From an uncultured Eubacterium sp. (GTDB lineage: Bacteria; Bacillota; Clostridia; Lachnospirales; Lachnospiraceae): 64,000 nt of DNA. Shown piece after piece: positions 22,501 through 29,228 of the stretch. The DNA lies in contig CAMUML010000014.1 in the NCBI GenBank assembly GCA_947089855.1, forward strand, positions 1-64,000, read 5' to 3'. A program made the translations under genes and the position numbers. The stretch's first letter is position 1, and every line of letters begins with the position of its first letter. The notes beneath the pieces were generated by a model, which was not told where the DNA came from, ran no database searches, and was given only the letters and a program-made list of their open reading frames with translations.

Positions 22501-22936
22501 CTATAAAGGGCATCCAGGTACCCCAACCATCTTGTACCCTTCCAAGCAAAACCAATTAAATGAACTTGGTATAATAGATGTAGATTCTAGCATCCCTGCA
22601 GAGTTGATATTGTTCTTCTATCCAGACCTTTCGTTATGCGGCTATAATTCAACGACATTCCAAAGTGTGCAGTCTGCGCAAATGGCTTGCGGCATGTTTA
22701 ATATGACAAAGGAAAATGGGCTGGCAGAGCCTTATGGGCAGCTGCTTGATTTCTTTACTTACCGCATTAATAAAGACCATACTACTTATGGGTCTTATTG
22801 TTTAGAAGATAGCCACGCATATTTTGTACTGGAATTTAATGATACGGCGGACCATGAATTTGGAATTTACGATGCACAATTACAGACTTTCACCTACCCA
22901 GAAAATACGGAAGAAACATTAGATCCAGCAGCATAA
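19571..22936 (+). CDS. Secreted protein with Ser/Glu/Pro repeat stalk and GT80 (PM0188-like) sialyltransferase-like C-terminal domain
   Basis: 1121 aa from ATG 19571 (GGAGG eight bases upstream; the frame from 19529 has no ribosome site). A signal peptide (~1-35) is followed by a Lys-rich Big_2-like domain (~36-130), a parallel-beta-like region (~160-385), a 145-residue NSEPSSSEP stalk (~405-550), a small beta domain (~555-660) and a C-terminal domain (~670-1110). The last has the motif order of bacterial GT80/GT52-type sialyltransferases: an LLSDGSGTY strand (D800), a GTTVGNENSEGN loop, YYKGHPG (H981, the HP motif) and an STT phosphate-site-like motif (S1027-T1029). The family assignment rests on these motifs alone. 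An exported CMP-sugar transferase would be odd, because its donor is cytoplasmic. Confidence 0.7.
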   Translation: MRKSFMKRAVAVVLSAAIIVSMPFAKNITAVSAVPKYVGLKTKFKTLKAGDIYNLRLQNNTLNWKIQKAVSNDTSICQVTNKTKYVKITAKNKGRASVWVTLKTTQKPAGRKDTKRLKCRVNVKSADASKPADPMEPISSSEPTSSSQPVVDTAKTVATQSELDEALSNASFTNITIKSGEEDLVIKAGEYRNVNLIVDAPNSEVVNNGIFKSISIKAIKDNTWTEKVSGNSIKVEALKASIILEDRTVLSNISCTKPGADIKLIIKGSGRVEAVSLDAKLKLTIHGDSAVQVPVIINAQAKDAELVTDLSAAVTTSIDASIVFQKGAENSTVQISNAAAVVKVQNNSTAPITVTKANNSTQNVIAGMVVTFKPVSDNTSSGNFTGGGYYPNGGYHPGSGTNPGTSEPSSSEPVNSEPSSSEPENSEPSSSEPVNSEPSSSEPENSEPSGSEPGSSEPENSEPSSSEPANSEPSSSEPANSEPSSSEPANSGPSSSEPVNSEPSGSESGSSEPVNSEPSSSEPVNSEPDSSEPSSSEPVNSEPSSSEPGSSGSFVGNTPVKVHNDLGDIILEQSKVNETGLTIKIENVDNILKEGNADKVKITAKMYYNDIATQEVTEIIPLENNKPEYFVDLNNFGKFTVDVEYVKNEETLSPSEPVIVGIASESYNLAPISATFPALLFSLSIWEGSDYCITKRADGTYIPTITVFERADSWNWGNLPEHVYKLPTASEEDFTGVTWGGQKWLDCRNKMSAYIKDLYEISPNAEFNLYYTDNYVENMLMLLVANQIPESQYHVVLLSDGSGTYSYFKEAFQNDTDGSLYNAMRKDWENLKEQTRKEGKFDPSKAAYRDSVNLKNTCLPKYAAVAAEDENVEWWVNRARTTDTFNISNTELSEKVVGNCTERNASKMLQSLSDADKADDFKNLYHFDNEMFHQAGEEGKQVMLILGTTVGNENSEGNFSSYAKLVMDYYGDGYVYYYKGHPGTPTILYPSKQNQLNELGIIDVDSSIPAELILFFYPDLSLCGYNSTTFQSVQSAQMACGMFNMTKENGLAEPYGQLLDFFTYRINKDHTTYGSYCLEDSHAYFVLEFNDTADHEFGIYDAQLQTFTYPENTEETLDPAA
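20785..21220 (+). repeat. In-frame Ser-Glu-Pro repeat array
   Basis: About 28 imperfect 15-bp units alternating between codings for PSSSE and PVNSE/PENSE/PANSE, giving an acidic, proline-rich, extended stalk of about 145 residues. Third-base variation between units (agc/agt, ccg/cca, ggt/gta) shows selection for the peptide rather than for DNA identity. Expected to vary in length between strains. Confidence 0.9.
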
Positions 22937-23148
22937 TGCAGATTGGTTTTATTTTATTGTTATAAATTGCTTTTATTCTTGATATGACGGAAATGGCAAA
23001 CAATAAACGAAGTGGGTTAAAAATCTATAAAATAGATGGTCGCAGACAGAAAATATATTTTGACTGGATGTACTGCAAAACATCGTTACCATGAGCGGCC
23101 CACAGGCTGTGAATCAATGTCATTAACTTAAGCCATCTGGCCCTTGAT
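22937..23148. other. Non-coding stretch before the 188-bp repeat
   Basis: A/T-rich start after the secreted protein's stop, then about 100 bases of mixed composition. No open frame with a ribosome site, no convincing terminator and no RNA gene seen. The segment from about 23050 could be the relic of an insertion, but nothing in it is recognisable. Confidence 0.4.
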
Positions 23149-23336
23149 CCAGGAATATCAGGGATTTTACGGAAAGCAGGGTGGTGTTTACCTTCCGCAA
23201 TGGGAAGGAAGCCAGCGCAAGGATTTGAAGGCGGCGGGCAGGTTTTGGGGAGTTCCAGGTATCCTGCCCGCTGTTTTTGTGTGTATGAAAAGGCCAAAAG
23301 GCAGAGTGGAAATGTGCAAAAGGTTGAGGTATAATT
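23149..23336 (+). repeat. 188-bp dispersed repeat, copy 1
   Basis: Matches 30411-30597 with four substitutions and one single-base indel by direct comparison. It contains a strong hairpin (23234-23242 pairing with 23263-23271, GCGGGCAGG/CCTGCCCGC) followed by TTTTT at 23274-23278, so it works as a terminator on the plus strand. It ends in GAGGTATAATT, a possible -10 box for whatever lies to its right. In both places it stands to the left of a tnpW/Rpn cassette. Confidence 0.9.
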
Positions 23337-23382
23337 CTTAGGTTGGCAGAGTCGGAATGTTACATGGGAGGAATGAAGAATA

Positions 23383-23649
23383 GTGAAAAAATATCAATGT
23401 CCCTGTTGTGGGTATTATACATATAATGTTCCTGTAGATGAAGACTGCGGATATATTTGTCCGGTTTGTTTTTGGGAAAATGATCCTTTCATTGCTTTAG
23501 ACAGTGAGCCGAGCGACTCCAATCATGGAATAACGTTAAAAAAGGCAAAAAGCAACTATCTGAAGTTTGGCGCTTGCGAAAAAGAAATGCTGTGTCATGT
23601 CCGCCTGCCGAAAGATGATGAGAAAGAGCAGTTATGGCAGAAGATATAA
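23383..23649 (+). CDS. CPCC-type cysteine-rich small protein
   Basis: 88 aa beginning MKKYQCPCCGYYTY with a second metal-ligand cluster ICPVCFWEND. This is the pattern of the CPCC family of small cysteine-rich proteins, likely a zinc-ribbon-like fold. The start is GTG at 23383, with GGGAGG about 11 bases upstream; no ATG fits. Members are often found near toxin-immunity or accessory loci, but no biochemical role is established. It lies directly behind the 188-bp repeat, whose 3' end may supply a -10 box, and just before a GNAT remnant. Confidence 0.75.
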   Translation: MKKYQCPCCGYYTYNVPVDEDCGYICPVCFWENDPFIALDSEPSDSNHGITLKKAKSNYLKFGACEKEMLCHVRLPKDDEKEQLWQKI

Positions 23650-23651
23650 AT

Positions 23652-23774
23652 GTGTTTGAAGATAAGTATAAAGGAATGGGAATAGGGAGTATGCTGTTGG
23701 CAGAGTGGCATAGGCTTTATCATAATAAAGTAGATTCCTTTTTATTGTGGATTGGTATGGACAATGGATCTTGA
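23652..23774 (+). pseudogene. Remnant of a GNAT acetyltransferase
   Basis: A 40-codon open stretch read in frame from 23652 contains KYKGMGIGSMLLAEW, the acetyl-CoA-binding motif A (Q/R-x-x-G-x-G/A) of GNAT enzymes, ending at TGA 23772-23774. The N-terminal half of the fold and any proper start are missing. It is therefore read as a decayed fragment rather than a gene. Confidence 0.5.
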
Positions 23775-23873
23775 AATAGAAATACTGGTAAAGGATTGGA
23801 ATATCATCATTTTGCCTGTTGCTGTTTGTCAAGGACTTATTCATCATTTTTTATCACTTTTTCTTGGTTTGAC

Positions 23874-24044
23874 CTATTTTCCATGCTCTAAGTCATGGAG
23901 AATGACACGCTTTAGCTTGTCCTCTACGCTTTGGGTACTTGTAGTAGAAAAATATACTTCTACTAAATACTTTGTCTTGCCAATCGTCTGTTGCACGCAA
24001 GGCGGTGTCTGCCCTGTGGTAGTGGTCTGAATATTGTCGTTCAT
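23874..24044 (-). CDS. TnpW-like small protein
   Basis: 56 aa, read as MNDNIQTTTTGQ... then IGKTKYLVEVYFSTTSTQSVEDKLKRVI, ending HDLEHGK. The core I-G-x-T-x-Y-x-V-x-V-x-F-S-x-T-S-x-x-x-x-x-D-K resembles the short transposon-encoded TnpW proteins found beside clostridial large serine recombinases. AGGAGG lies just three bases before the ATG. It is downstream of, and in the same orientation as, the Rpn nuclease gene, beyond that gene's terminator. A frameshifted copy occupies the same position in the second cassette (30726-30894). Function is unknown; small DNA-binding or accessory roles have been assumed for the family. Confidence 0.65.
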   Translation of the reverse strand: MNDNIQTTTTGQTPPCVQQTIGKTKYLVEVYFSTTSTQSVEDKLKRVILHDLEHGK

Positions 24045-24062
24045 GTTCCTCCTTTTGGACGC

Positions 24063-24103
24063 AAAAAAGACGCATGGTTTACAAATTTACTGTTCCATGC
24101 GCC
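24063..24103 (-). terminator. Terminator of Rpn nuclease gene, cassette 1
   Basis: On the minus strand GGCGCATGG pairs with CCATGCGTC (one mismatch) around a 17-nt loop, and TTTTTT follows. It lies 38 bases after the nuclease stop. The same structure stands at 30912-30950 in cassette 2. Confidence 0.8.
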
Positions 24104-24140
24104 TTTACGCTGTTATTTTGATATTAAATTAATTCTCAGA

Positions 24141-25004
24141 TTATGATAACTGCATAACCTCGGCTTCAAGTTCTTTTAGCTCGTCAAACGATAAAGCCGG
24201 CACACATAAACCAATTTCTTCTAGTGATAACTTTCCCATTTTTATCATTCTTTCGGCTGTTTCTCTTTCCGTTTCCCTTTTAAGGTCTTTCTCATAAGTT
24301 CTCATAATCTGCTCATCATCAAATAAACTCATCATAATCGTTACCACCTCCACTTCCTTACTGCTTAAATATTGTTTGAGGATATTTCTATCCTTGCAGA
24401 TACGGATTGTTTCTGTAACTGCCTGTTTCGTCATTCCATGCACTTTTACCTGTTCATTAAAGACTTTGCAGAAGACAATGTACTCATTGATTATATTGTC
24501 CCTGTCACTCTCATATATGACTCTGGCTTTTATTTCAATGTCAATATCTGCTCCGTTAAAAAACTCTTTCGATAACGATATTATATCGGATTTCCTGCCT
24601 TTATTGCCCGTATAGATAACATACAATTCGGGTTTTGGCATTTTAACTTTTTTGCTCTTATACAGACTTTGTGATGTCCTTTCAAAATATTCATGATAGC
24701 TCTGTGCCAGATAGAGCAGTATTCTGATCAAAATATTTACCGTCCATGAAGCCTGTGCCTCCAAAAGTAAAAGCAGTTTATTGTTGCCTACCATGATCCC
24801 AAGATCATTATACAGATTATCAGTCAACACATTGTCTATCGTAACAATGTCCAGTTTGTCCTCTGTTGTGTCTGCATCCTCTGGGTGCAGTGTCTTATAC
24901 AGTTCCAGCAAATTCTTCTTATCTTGGAAAAGGTCTAAAAAAACACTGTTTTTAGCGGTGCGCTTTGCCTTAACTTCCTGCGTCTGTTTCGTATCGTCCG
25001 ACAC
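24141..25004 (-). CDS. Rpn family recombination-promoting nuclease / PD-(D/E)XK transposase-like, copy 1
   Basis: 287 aa. The N-terminal third carries the family pattern KNSVFLDLFQDKKNLLELY then YNDLGIMVG...LLLLLEAQASW, where the Asp and the E-x-Q form the PD-(D/E)XK nuclease centre. TYHEYFERT-like and KMPKPELYVIYTG motifs follow, with a charged tail. Rpn proteins are nicking nucleases linked to RecA-independent recombination of dispersed DNA. The gene has a consensus promoter at 25071-25099 and its own terminator. It is clearly homologous to the gene at 30987-31865, though the two have diverged. It abuts the mobilizable element on its upstream side. Confidence 0.85.
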   Translation of the reverse strand: MSDDTKQTQEVKAKRTAKNSVFLDLFQDKKNLLELYKTLHPEDADTTEDKLDIVTIDNVLTDNLYNDLGIMVGNNKLLLLLEAQASWTVNILIRILLYLAQSYHEYFERTSQSLYKSKKVKMPKPELYVIYTGNKGRKSDIISLSKEFFNGADIDIEIKARVIYESDRDNIINEYIVFCKVFNEQVKVHGMTKQAVTETIRICKDRNILKQYLSSKEVEVVTIMMSLFDDEQIMRTYEKDLKRETERETAERMIKMGKLSLEEIGLCVPALSFDELKELEAEVMQLS

Positions 25005-25070
25005 TTTATCACCCCGTCTTCAAAAAATTTATGGCAAAAAATACAGCATAGGCTATCCTGACACATTTCA

Positions 25071-25099
25071 ATTATACAAAAAAACTCTTGCCTTTACAA
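25071..25099 (-). promoter_or_regulatory. Consensus sigma-70-type promoter for Rpn copy 1
   Basis: On the minus strand TTGTAA (25099-25094), 17-bp spacer, TATAAT (25076-25071). The same boxes with the same spacing precede Rpn copy 2. Confidence 0.8.
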
Positions 25100-25123
25100 T
25101 AAAATTCTCATTAAATTGCAAGA

Positions 25124-25308
25124 TTACAATTCCATATCCCATCCTTTCACCTGTCTGTGCTGGGGCTGTTCCGGCTGCATCACCCGTTTCACATCCCGCA
25201 TAACAATGCTGGCTTCTTTTGCTTTATCCCTTAACCCGCACATTTCGTCATACAGCTGGTCTTTCTCCGATACAAGCCTGGCAGCATCGCCTTTCCATGC
25301 CCCCCAGT
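25124..25308 (-). pseudogene. Out-of-frame 3' tail of the MobL relaxase gene
   Basis: Beyond the G6 tract at 25303-25308, the frame shifted by one base reads AWKGDAARLVSEKDQLYDEM and continues to ...VMQPEQPQ...WDMEL before TAA at 25126-25124. This is a normal-looking relaxase C-terminus (charged, coiled-coil-like). Removing one G from the tract would join it to the upstream relaxase frame. It may be a true frameshift, a slippage-prone switch or a sequencing error. Confidence 0.7.
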
Positions 25309-26570
25309 GTTACTTTCCGGTCAGAGGTATGCTCAATCAGATACCGCTCCGCATGGCTGTAAAGCGCAAGCTCCGTCCGGTGGCTTTCCGCAAAATACGC
25401 CTGTCTGCGCGGTTTTGTCTTTTTATACTGGACGTAACACTCACGGTTTTCATGGTAGATATTTGCCTGCCGGATCATTTCCTGCCGCTCATGCAGTCTG
25501 CCTTCCACTTGTTTAATCTGCTCCGTAACACACCTGCACCGGCTCCACAATTCCGATGCCGTCTCCTGAAGCTCCTGTATGGATTCAATGCTGTTTTCCC
25601 TCAAGAATGACGCACCGTCCGCAAAATCTATCGCGTCATTGTGTTTTCCATCCTTAAGCGCCCGGTTCATGGCCGCATCAAACAAATCTGCAAGCGTTGG
25701 ACCGCACTCCCTATCTTCTTTCTGTCCATTCAATTTTTTTAGATAAAGGCACAGCCACGCGATTTTGCGTTCTGTTTCTTCCAGCAGGCGGTTCTGTTCC
25801 ATGATCCGCCTGTTCTCCATTCCCCTTGCGGTGGATATGCCCCGGCGCTCCATCTGCGAAGCTGCCGCCCCCATATGCACAGTGGGAATTTTTTCTATTC
25901 CCTGACGCTTATAAGAGCGGTGGTCTACCGTTTCATGAAATCCCTGCTCCGCAAGCGTATGGTTCACGCAGTCTTCCCATGCCTTACGCCATTCCTCCGC
26001 CTTATCCCTGCTGTTCCAGTCGGTGGTGTCTGCCCGGCGGCTCTTATACCGGCCGTCTGCTTTTTTAAGCCGGTTTCCGTTCTTATCAAGGATATATTTT
26101 TTCCGGCATTTCGCTCCCCATTCCCCGGACTGTTCCAGAGGGCGCATTGTAAGCATGATGTGAGCGTGTGGGTTGCCGTCCTGCCTGTCATGGATGGAAA
26201 AATCGGCGCACATCCCGGCTGGCACGAAGCATCCATTTACATAATCTCTGATAAGCTGCATCTGGCTTTCCCTGTCCAGTTCCTTTGGAAGTGAAACTTC
26301 GACCTCCCTTGCAAGCTGCGCATTGCCGCTCTTTTCAATTCTTTCAACAGAGTTCCATAAGACAGAACGCTCCGAAAATTTTTCAGGCGCATGCGGCGGC
26401 AGCATATTCTCACTGTAAACAACTCCCTGTTTCCTTGTGTAGTCATGTGTAACGCCGTCATATTCATTCGTCATTTTCGTGCCGCTGCGGTACGCCGCCG
26501 ATGCAACCGCAGACCTTGGCTTTATTTCTCCCCTGCCTATTATTTTTATGCTGCAGTGATAGACTGCCAG
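25248..26570 (-). CDS. MobA/MobL family relaxase (3' end frameshifted)
   Basis: About 440 aa. The N-terminus LAVYHCSIKIIGRGEIKPRS and the metal-binding HDRQDGNPHAHIML (three-His motif) mark the MOBQ/MobL relaxases, which nick oriT and lead plasmid or element transfer. I place the start at the CTG at 26570, seven bases after AAAGGAGG, because MobL proteins begin at this point. An ATG at 26597 would put the ribosome site inside the gene. The frame ends early with a non-family tail (MERRCCQACIGERPAV) after a run of six G (25303-25308). The proper tail is in the next frame down to 25124. An oriT-like region lies just upstream. Confidence 0.85.
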   Translation of the reverse strand: MAVYHCSIKIIGRGEIKPRSAVASAAYRSGTKMTNEYDGVTHDYTRKQGVVYSENMLPPHAPEKFSERSVLWNSVERIEKSGNAQLAREVEVSLPKELDRESQMQLIRDYVNGCFVPAGMCADFSIHDRQDGNPHAHIMLTMRPLEQSGEWGAKCRKKYILDKNGNRLKKADGRYKSRRADTTDWNSRDKAEEWRKAWEDCVNHTLAEQGFHETVDHRSYKRQGIEKIPTVHMGAAASQMERRGISTARGMENRRIMEQNRLLEETERKIAWLCLYLKKLNGQKEDRECGPTLADLFDAAMNRALKDGKHNDAIDFADGASFLRENSIESIQELQETASELWSRCRCVTEQIKQVEGRLHERQEMIRQANIYHENRECYVQYKKTKPRRQAYFAESHRTELALYSHAERYLIEHTSDRKVTLGGMERRCCQACIGERPAV

Positions 26571-26601
26571 ACGCACACCTCCTTTCGGGCGATGCATTCA
26601 C

Positions 26602-26794
26602 ACTTCATTTTCAGCTGAAGCCGGCAGGGATGCAGCGCATCCGCATGACGGTTTCTGCTGAAAATGAAGTTCACAAGGGGTAGGGCGCAAGCCCGTAGGG
26701 GAACAGTGTTCCCCTATGGATGCGGAGCAGCCATGCCCCGCAGGGCGCACGGCACCCTTTAGGGTGTATAAGTGCGCCCTTGTCAGGACAAGGG
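26602..26794. other. Candidate oriT of the mobilizable element
   Basis: A dense set of perfect inverted repeats between mobL and the DUF3847 gene: 26602-26615 with 26657-26670 (14 bp); 26628-26633 with 26637-26642 (6 bp); AGGGGAAC/GTTCCCCT near 26697-26715; nested 26743-26750 with 26772-26779 and 26753-26758 with 26761-26766; and 26777-26784 with 26787-26794. At 26769-26780 is TAAGTGCGCCCT, which matches the nic-site motif I know from MOBQ-type and related oriT regions. Motif, repeats and position next to the relaxase together support an origin of transfer. The 3' end of the DUF3847 gene overlaps the last repeat. Confidence 0.75.
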
Positions 26795-27070
26795 ACTGCC
26801 AGATGCCCCGCCGCCAGTATCAGACTGCCGTAAAAACTCCTGTGCCTGTGGTGTCAGCAGGGCGATTTCCAATAGACTTTTTATCTGTCCGTTGTCATAC
26901 TGCTCCGGCTGTTCCAGCAGGCTTTCCAGAATCGCCCCGCGTTCAATGAGGCGGCGCGTCCTTGCTTTACGCTCTGACGCTTTCTTTTCATTCAGCAGCT
27001 TCTTCTTTTTATTTTGAAGCTGCCGGATTTCCTCCTCGGTTTTTGCTATCTTTTCATCAATACCCGGCAC
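26783..27070 (-). CDS. DUF3847-type small protein of mobilizable elements
   Basis: 95 aa from GTG 27070 (AAAGGAAT eight bases upstream). The protein is highly charged and helical: EEIRQLQNKKKKLLNE then RKARTRRLIERGAILESLL, which I recognise as the DUF3847 pattern common beside MobL relaxases and thought to be an accessory DNA-binding protein. A longer frame from ATG 27148 runs through a terminator hairpin and is rejected. It lies between the recombinase and the oriT-like repeats, in the same orientation as mobL. Confidence 0.75.
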   Translation of the reverse strand: MPGIDEKIAKTEEEIRQLQNKKKKLLNEKKASERKARTRRLIERGAILESLLEQPEQYDNGQIKSLLEIALLTPQAQEFLRQSDTGGGASGSPLS

Positions 27071-27100
27071 TGCAAATTCCTTTCCGCTAATCTGCCCAAA

Positions 27101-27131
27101 AGAAAAACAGGAAGCCTTTCCCGGTTTCCTG
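27101..27131 (-). terminator. Terminator between recombinase and DUF3847 gene
   Basis: On the minus strand CAGGAA (27131-27126) pairs with TTCCTG (27113-27108), with an inner CC/GG, followed by TTTTTC. It lies about 200 bases beyond the recombinase stop and immediately upstream of the DUF3847 ribosome site. Confidence 0.65.
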
Positions 27132-27326
27132 CCTTTCATAACATTCATTCATTTATTTTTAACATCCCCTGCCGTATCGAAACACCATATCATCAATATT
27201 TGTGAAGAGGGCGAAAGCCGGATTCTGCTACCCCTCCGCATGCCAGACACATTCCGTTTTTATATTCTCTCCCGAATTCCCCTTTGCCGCCGTAACAGCT
27301 TACAATCCCGTCTGTCTGCTCCTGCT

Positions 27327-29228
27327 TCATACGCCGCTCCTTTCCACGCTTTGAGCCGTCTGCCTTTTTTCTGCCCTCGGTATCTCTGGCACGCCCGCTT
27401 CGGTCACGATATAATAAACCCCGTCCGCGCGGTCTTTTGCCCGCTCCGCTTCTTTCATCGCGTCAACCTCTGCTGTTCTCTGTGCTTTGGTGCGCTCCTC
27501 ATAGGCTTTTTGCTGCCCGTTTGCCTTGCGCCTTAAATAATTCCGGTGCAGCCTGTCCTTCCTCGCTTCTTTTTTCCGTATTTCCTCCATTTCTTCCGGT
27601 GTCGGCTCCTTTTCCTGCATGGACGGCGGTATGAATTGCCCAATCAGGTTAAAATAAATTTCAATCTTCTGCGTGGTGTCCATGCTGCCCTTGCGGTCGC
27701 GCTCATGGACGACTATCTTCTCTATAAATTCATTCAGCATGACAGTTGTAAGGGTATCAAAATTTTCGTACCGTTCCACCAGCGCAAGGAACCTTGCCGC
27801 TGATTTCCTGTCATTCTCATACGCATCCTGCGCAGCCTTATAGCCTGCCATTTCCTGTAAAAGCTGCTCCTGCTCCTTTTCGTACTGGCACGACAGCATT
27901 TCATACCTTTTGTCGGGCAGCTTTCCAAGGGCATTGTCCTCATAAATCTTTGCAATCAGAATCTCAAGCTCCCCGGTGCGCTTTTCACAGGCCGCCATGC
28001 GCTTTTTCTGTGCGCTGAAATCAGCCGTCTGCCTCTGCTTCATATCCGCCCTTATCTCTTTTGCAAACGCCTCCCTGTCCACATCTGCATAACGTATCAC
28101 CTCTTTTATCATCTCCGACACAAGCGCCATGACGTCATCCGCTTTGACACGGTGCGCTGACTTACAGAGTGTGCCGATCGGTACCTTGCCATAATTAGCA
28201 CATGTGTACTGCGGGATGCGTTTCCCATTGTTTACCCTGTGGACATACATCTTGCCGCCACAGTCGGCGCAGTACATCAGCCCCGTAAGCGGGTGTGCCT
28301 CGCCCCACCCGTCCGGGTAGCGCCGCACCTGCCCACGGATACGCTGCACGTTGTCAAAAGTCTCCTGATCGATAATGGCCGGATGCGTGTTTTCAAAGAT
28401 AAGCCACTGGTCTTGTGAAACATAATGGCTTTTTTTGTCCTTAAAATGCTTTCGCGTCTTAAAATTCACCGTGTGGCCGAGATACTCCTGCTTTGCGAGG
28501 ATGCTGCAGACCGTAGTGCTGCTCCACTGGAACGGGTCTTTAAATTCCCTGTTCTGGTGCAGGCCGAGCCCAAGCTGTGCCTGATGGTATCTGGGGATCG
28601 GTATTTTATTCTCTGACAGCTTCTTTGCAATCTGGTACGGCCCAAAGCCCTCTATCGTCATACGGAAAATCCGGCGGACAACGGCAGCGGCTTCTTCGTC
28701 CACTATCCACTTATCCTTATCTTCCGCTGATTTTAAATACCCATACGGCGGCGCGCTGGCAACGTGTTTCCCCGCATTCCCTTTTGCAAGGAACGTGGAG
28801 CGGATTTTTTTGCTCGTGTCGCGGGCATACCACTCATTCATGATATTTCTAAAAGGCGTGAAATCATCATCCCCTCTGAAACTGTCAACGCCGTCATTGA
28901 CCGCAATGAGCCTTACGCCCATCTTGCGCATGGTTTCCATGTACATTCCGACTTTCAGATAGTCGCGTCCAAGCCGGCTCATATCTTTGATGCAGACAGC
29001 CCCGACATTCCCCTTTTCAACCTGTTCCAGCATCGCCACGAAGCCGGGGCGGTCAAACCGGATGCCGGAGATCCCATCGTCCGTAAAATGCCGTATGTTT
29101 CCAAGACCGTTCCTTTTTGCGTAGTCCTCTAAAAGACGCTTCTGATTGGAAATGCTGTTGCTTTCGCCCTGCAGTTCATCATCATGCGACAGACGCTCGT
29201 ACAAGGCCGTAATCTTTTGCTGTGCCAT
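27327..29228 (-). CDS. Large serine recombinase (TnpX/resolvase-invertase type)
   Basis: 633 aa. The resolvase domain begins ITALYERLSHDDE with the nucleophile S14, and continues with KDMSRLGRDYLKVG. Then come a recombinase domain (GFGPYQIAKKL...), a zinc-ribbon (MYCADCGG...YTCANY...C) and a long coiled-coil C-terminus ending in the DUF4368-like region (QKIEIYFNLIGQF). Length and order match the TnpX-like recombinases that excise and insert clostridial mobilizable elements. On the same strand follow DUF3847, oriT and MobL, forming one element. The right end of the element should lie shortly beyond 29228. Confidence 0.92.
   Translation of the reverse strand: MAQQKITALYERLSHDDELQGESNSISNQKRLLEDYAKRNGLGNIRHFTDDGISGIRFDRPGFVAMLEQVEKGNVGAVCIKDMSRLGRDYLKVGMYMETMRKMGVRLIAVNDGVDSFRGDDDFTPFRNIMNEWYARDTSKKIRSTFLAKGNAGKHVASAPPYGYLKSAEDKDKWIVDEEAAAVVRRIFRMTIEGFGPYQIAKKLSENKIPIPRYHQAQLGLGLHQNREFKDPFQWSSTTVCSILAKQEYLGHTVNFKTRKHFKDKKSHYVSQDQWLIFENTHPAIIDQETFDNVQRIRGQVRRYPDGWGEAHPLTGLMYCADCGGKMYVHRVNNGKRIPQYTCANYGKVPIGTLCKSAHRVKADDVMALVSEMIKEVIRYADVDREAFAKEIRADMKQRQTADFSAQKKRMAACEKRTGELEILIAKIYEDNALGKLPDKRYEMLSCQYEKEQEQLLQEMAGYKAAQDAYENDRKSAARFLALVERYENFDTLTTVMLNEFIEKIVVHERDRKGSMDTTQKIEIYFNLIGQFIPPSMQEKEPTPEEMEEIRKKEARKDRLHRNYLRRKANGQQKAYEERTKAQRTAEVDAMKEAERAKDRADGVYYIVTEAGVPEIPRAEKRQTAQSVERSGV

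Noticed and set aside
23025-23297. Minus-strand frame across the 188-bp repeat (and its twin at 30350-30736)
   Set aside because: Similarity between the two comes only from the shared repeat; the frames differ outside it and cross a terminator hairpin.
27071-27148. Longer start for the DUF3847 protein
   Set aside because: The added codons cover a terminator hairpin with a T run; a good ribosome site precedes GTG 27070.
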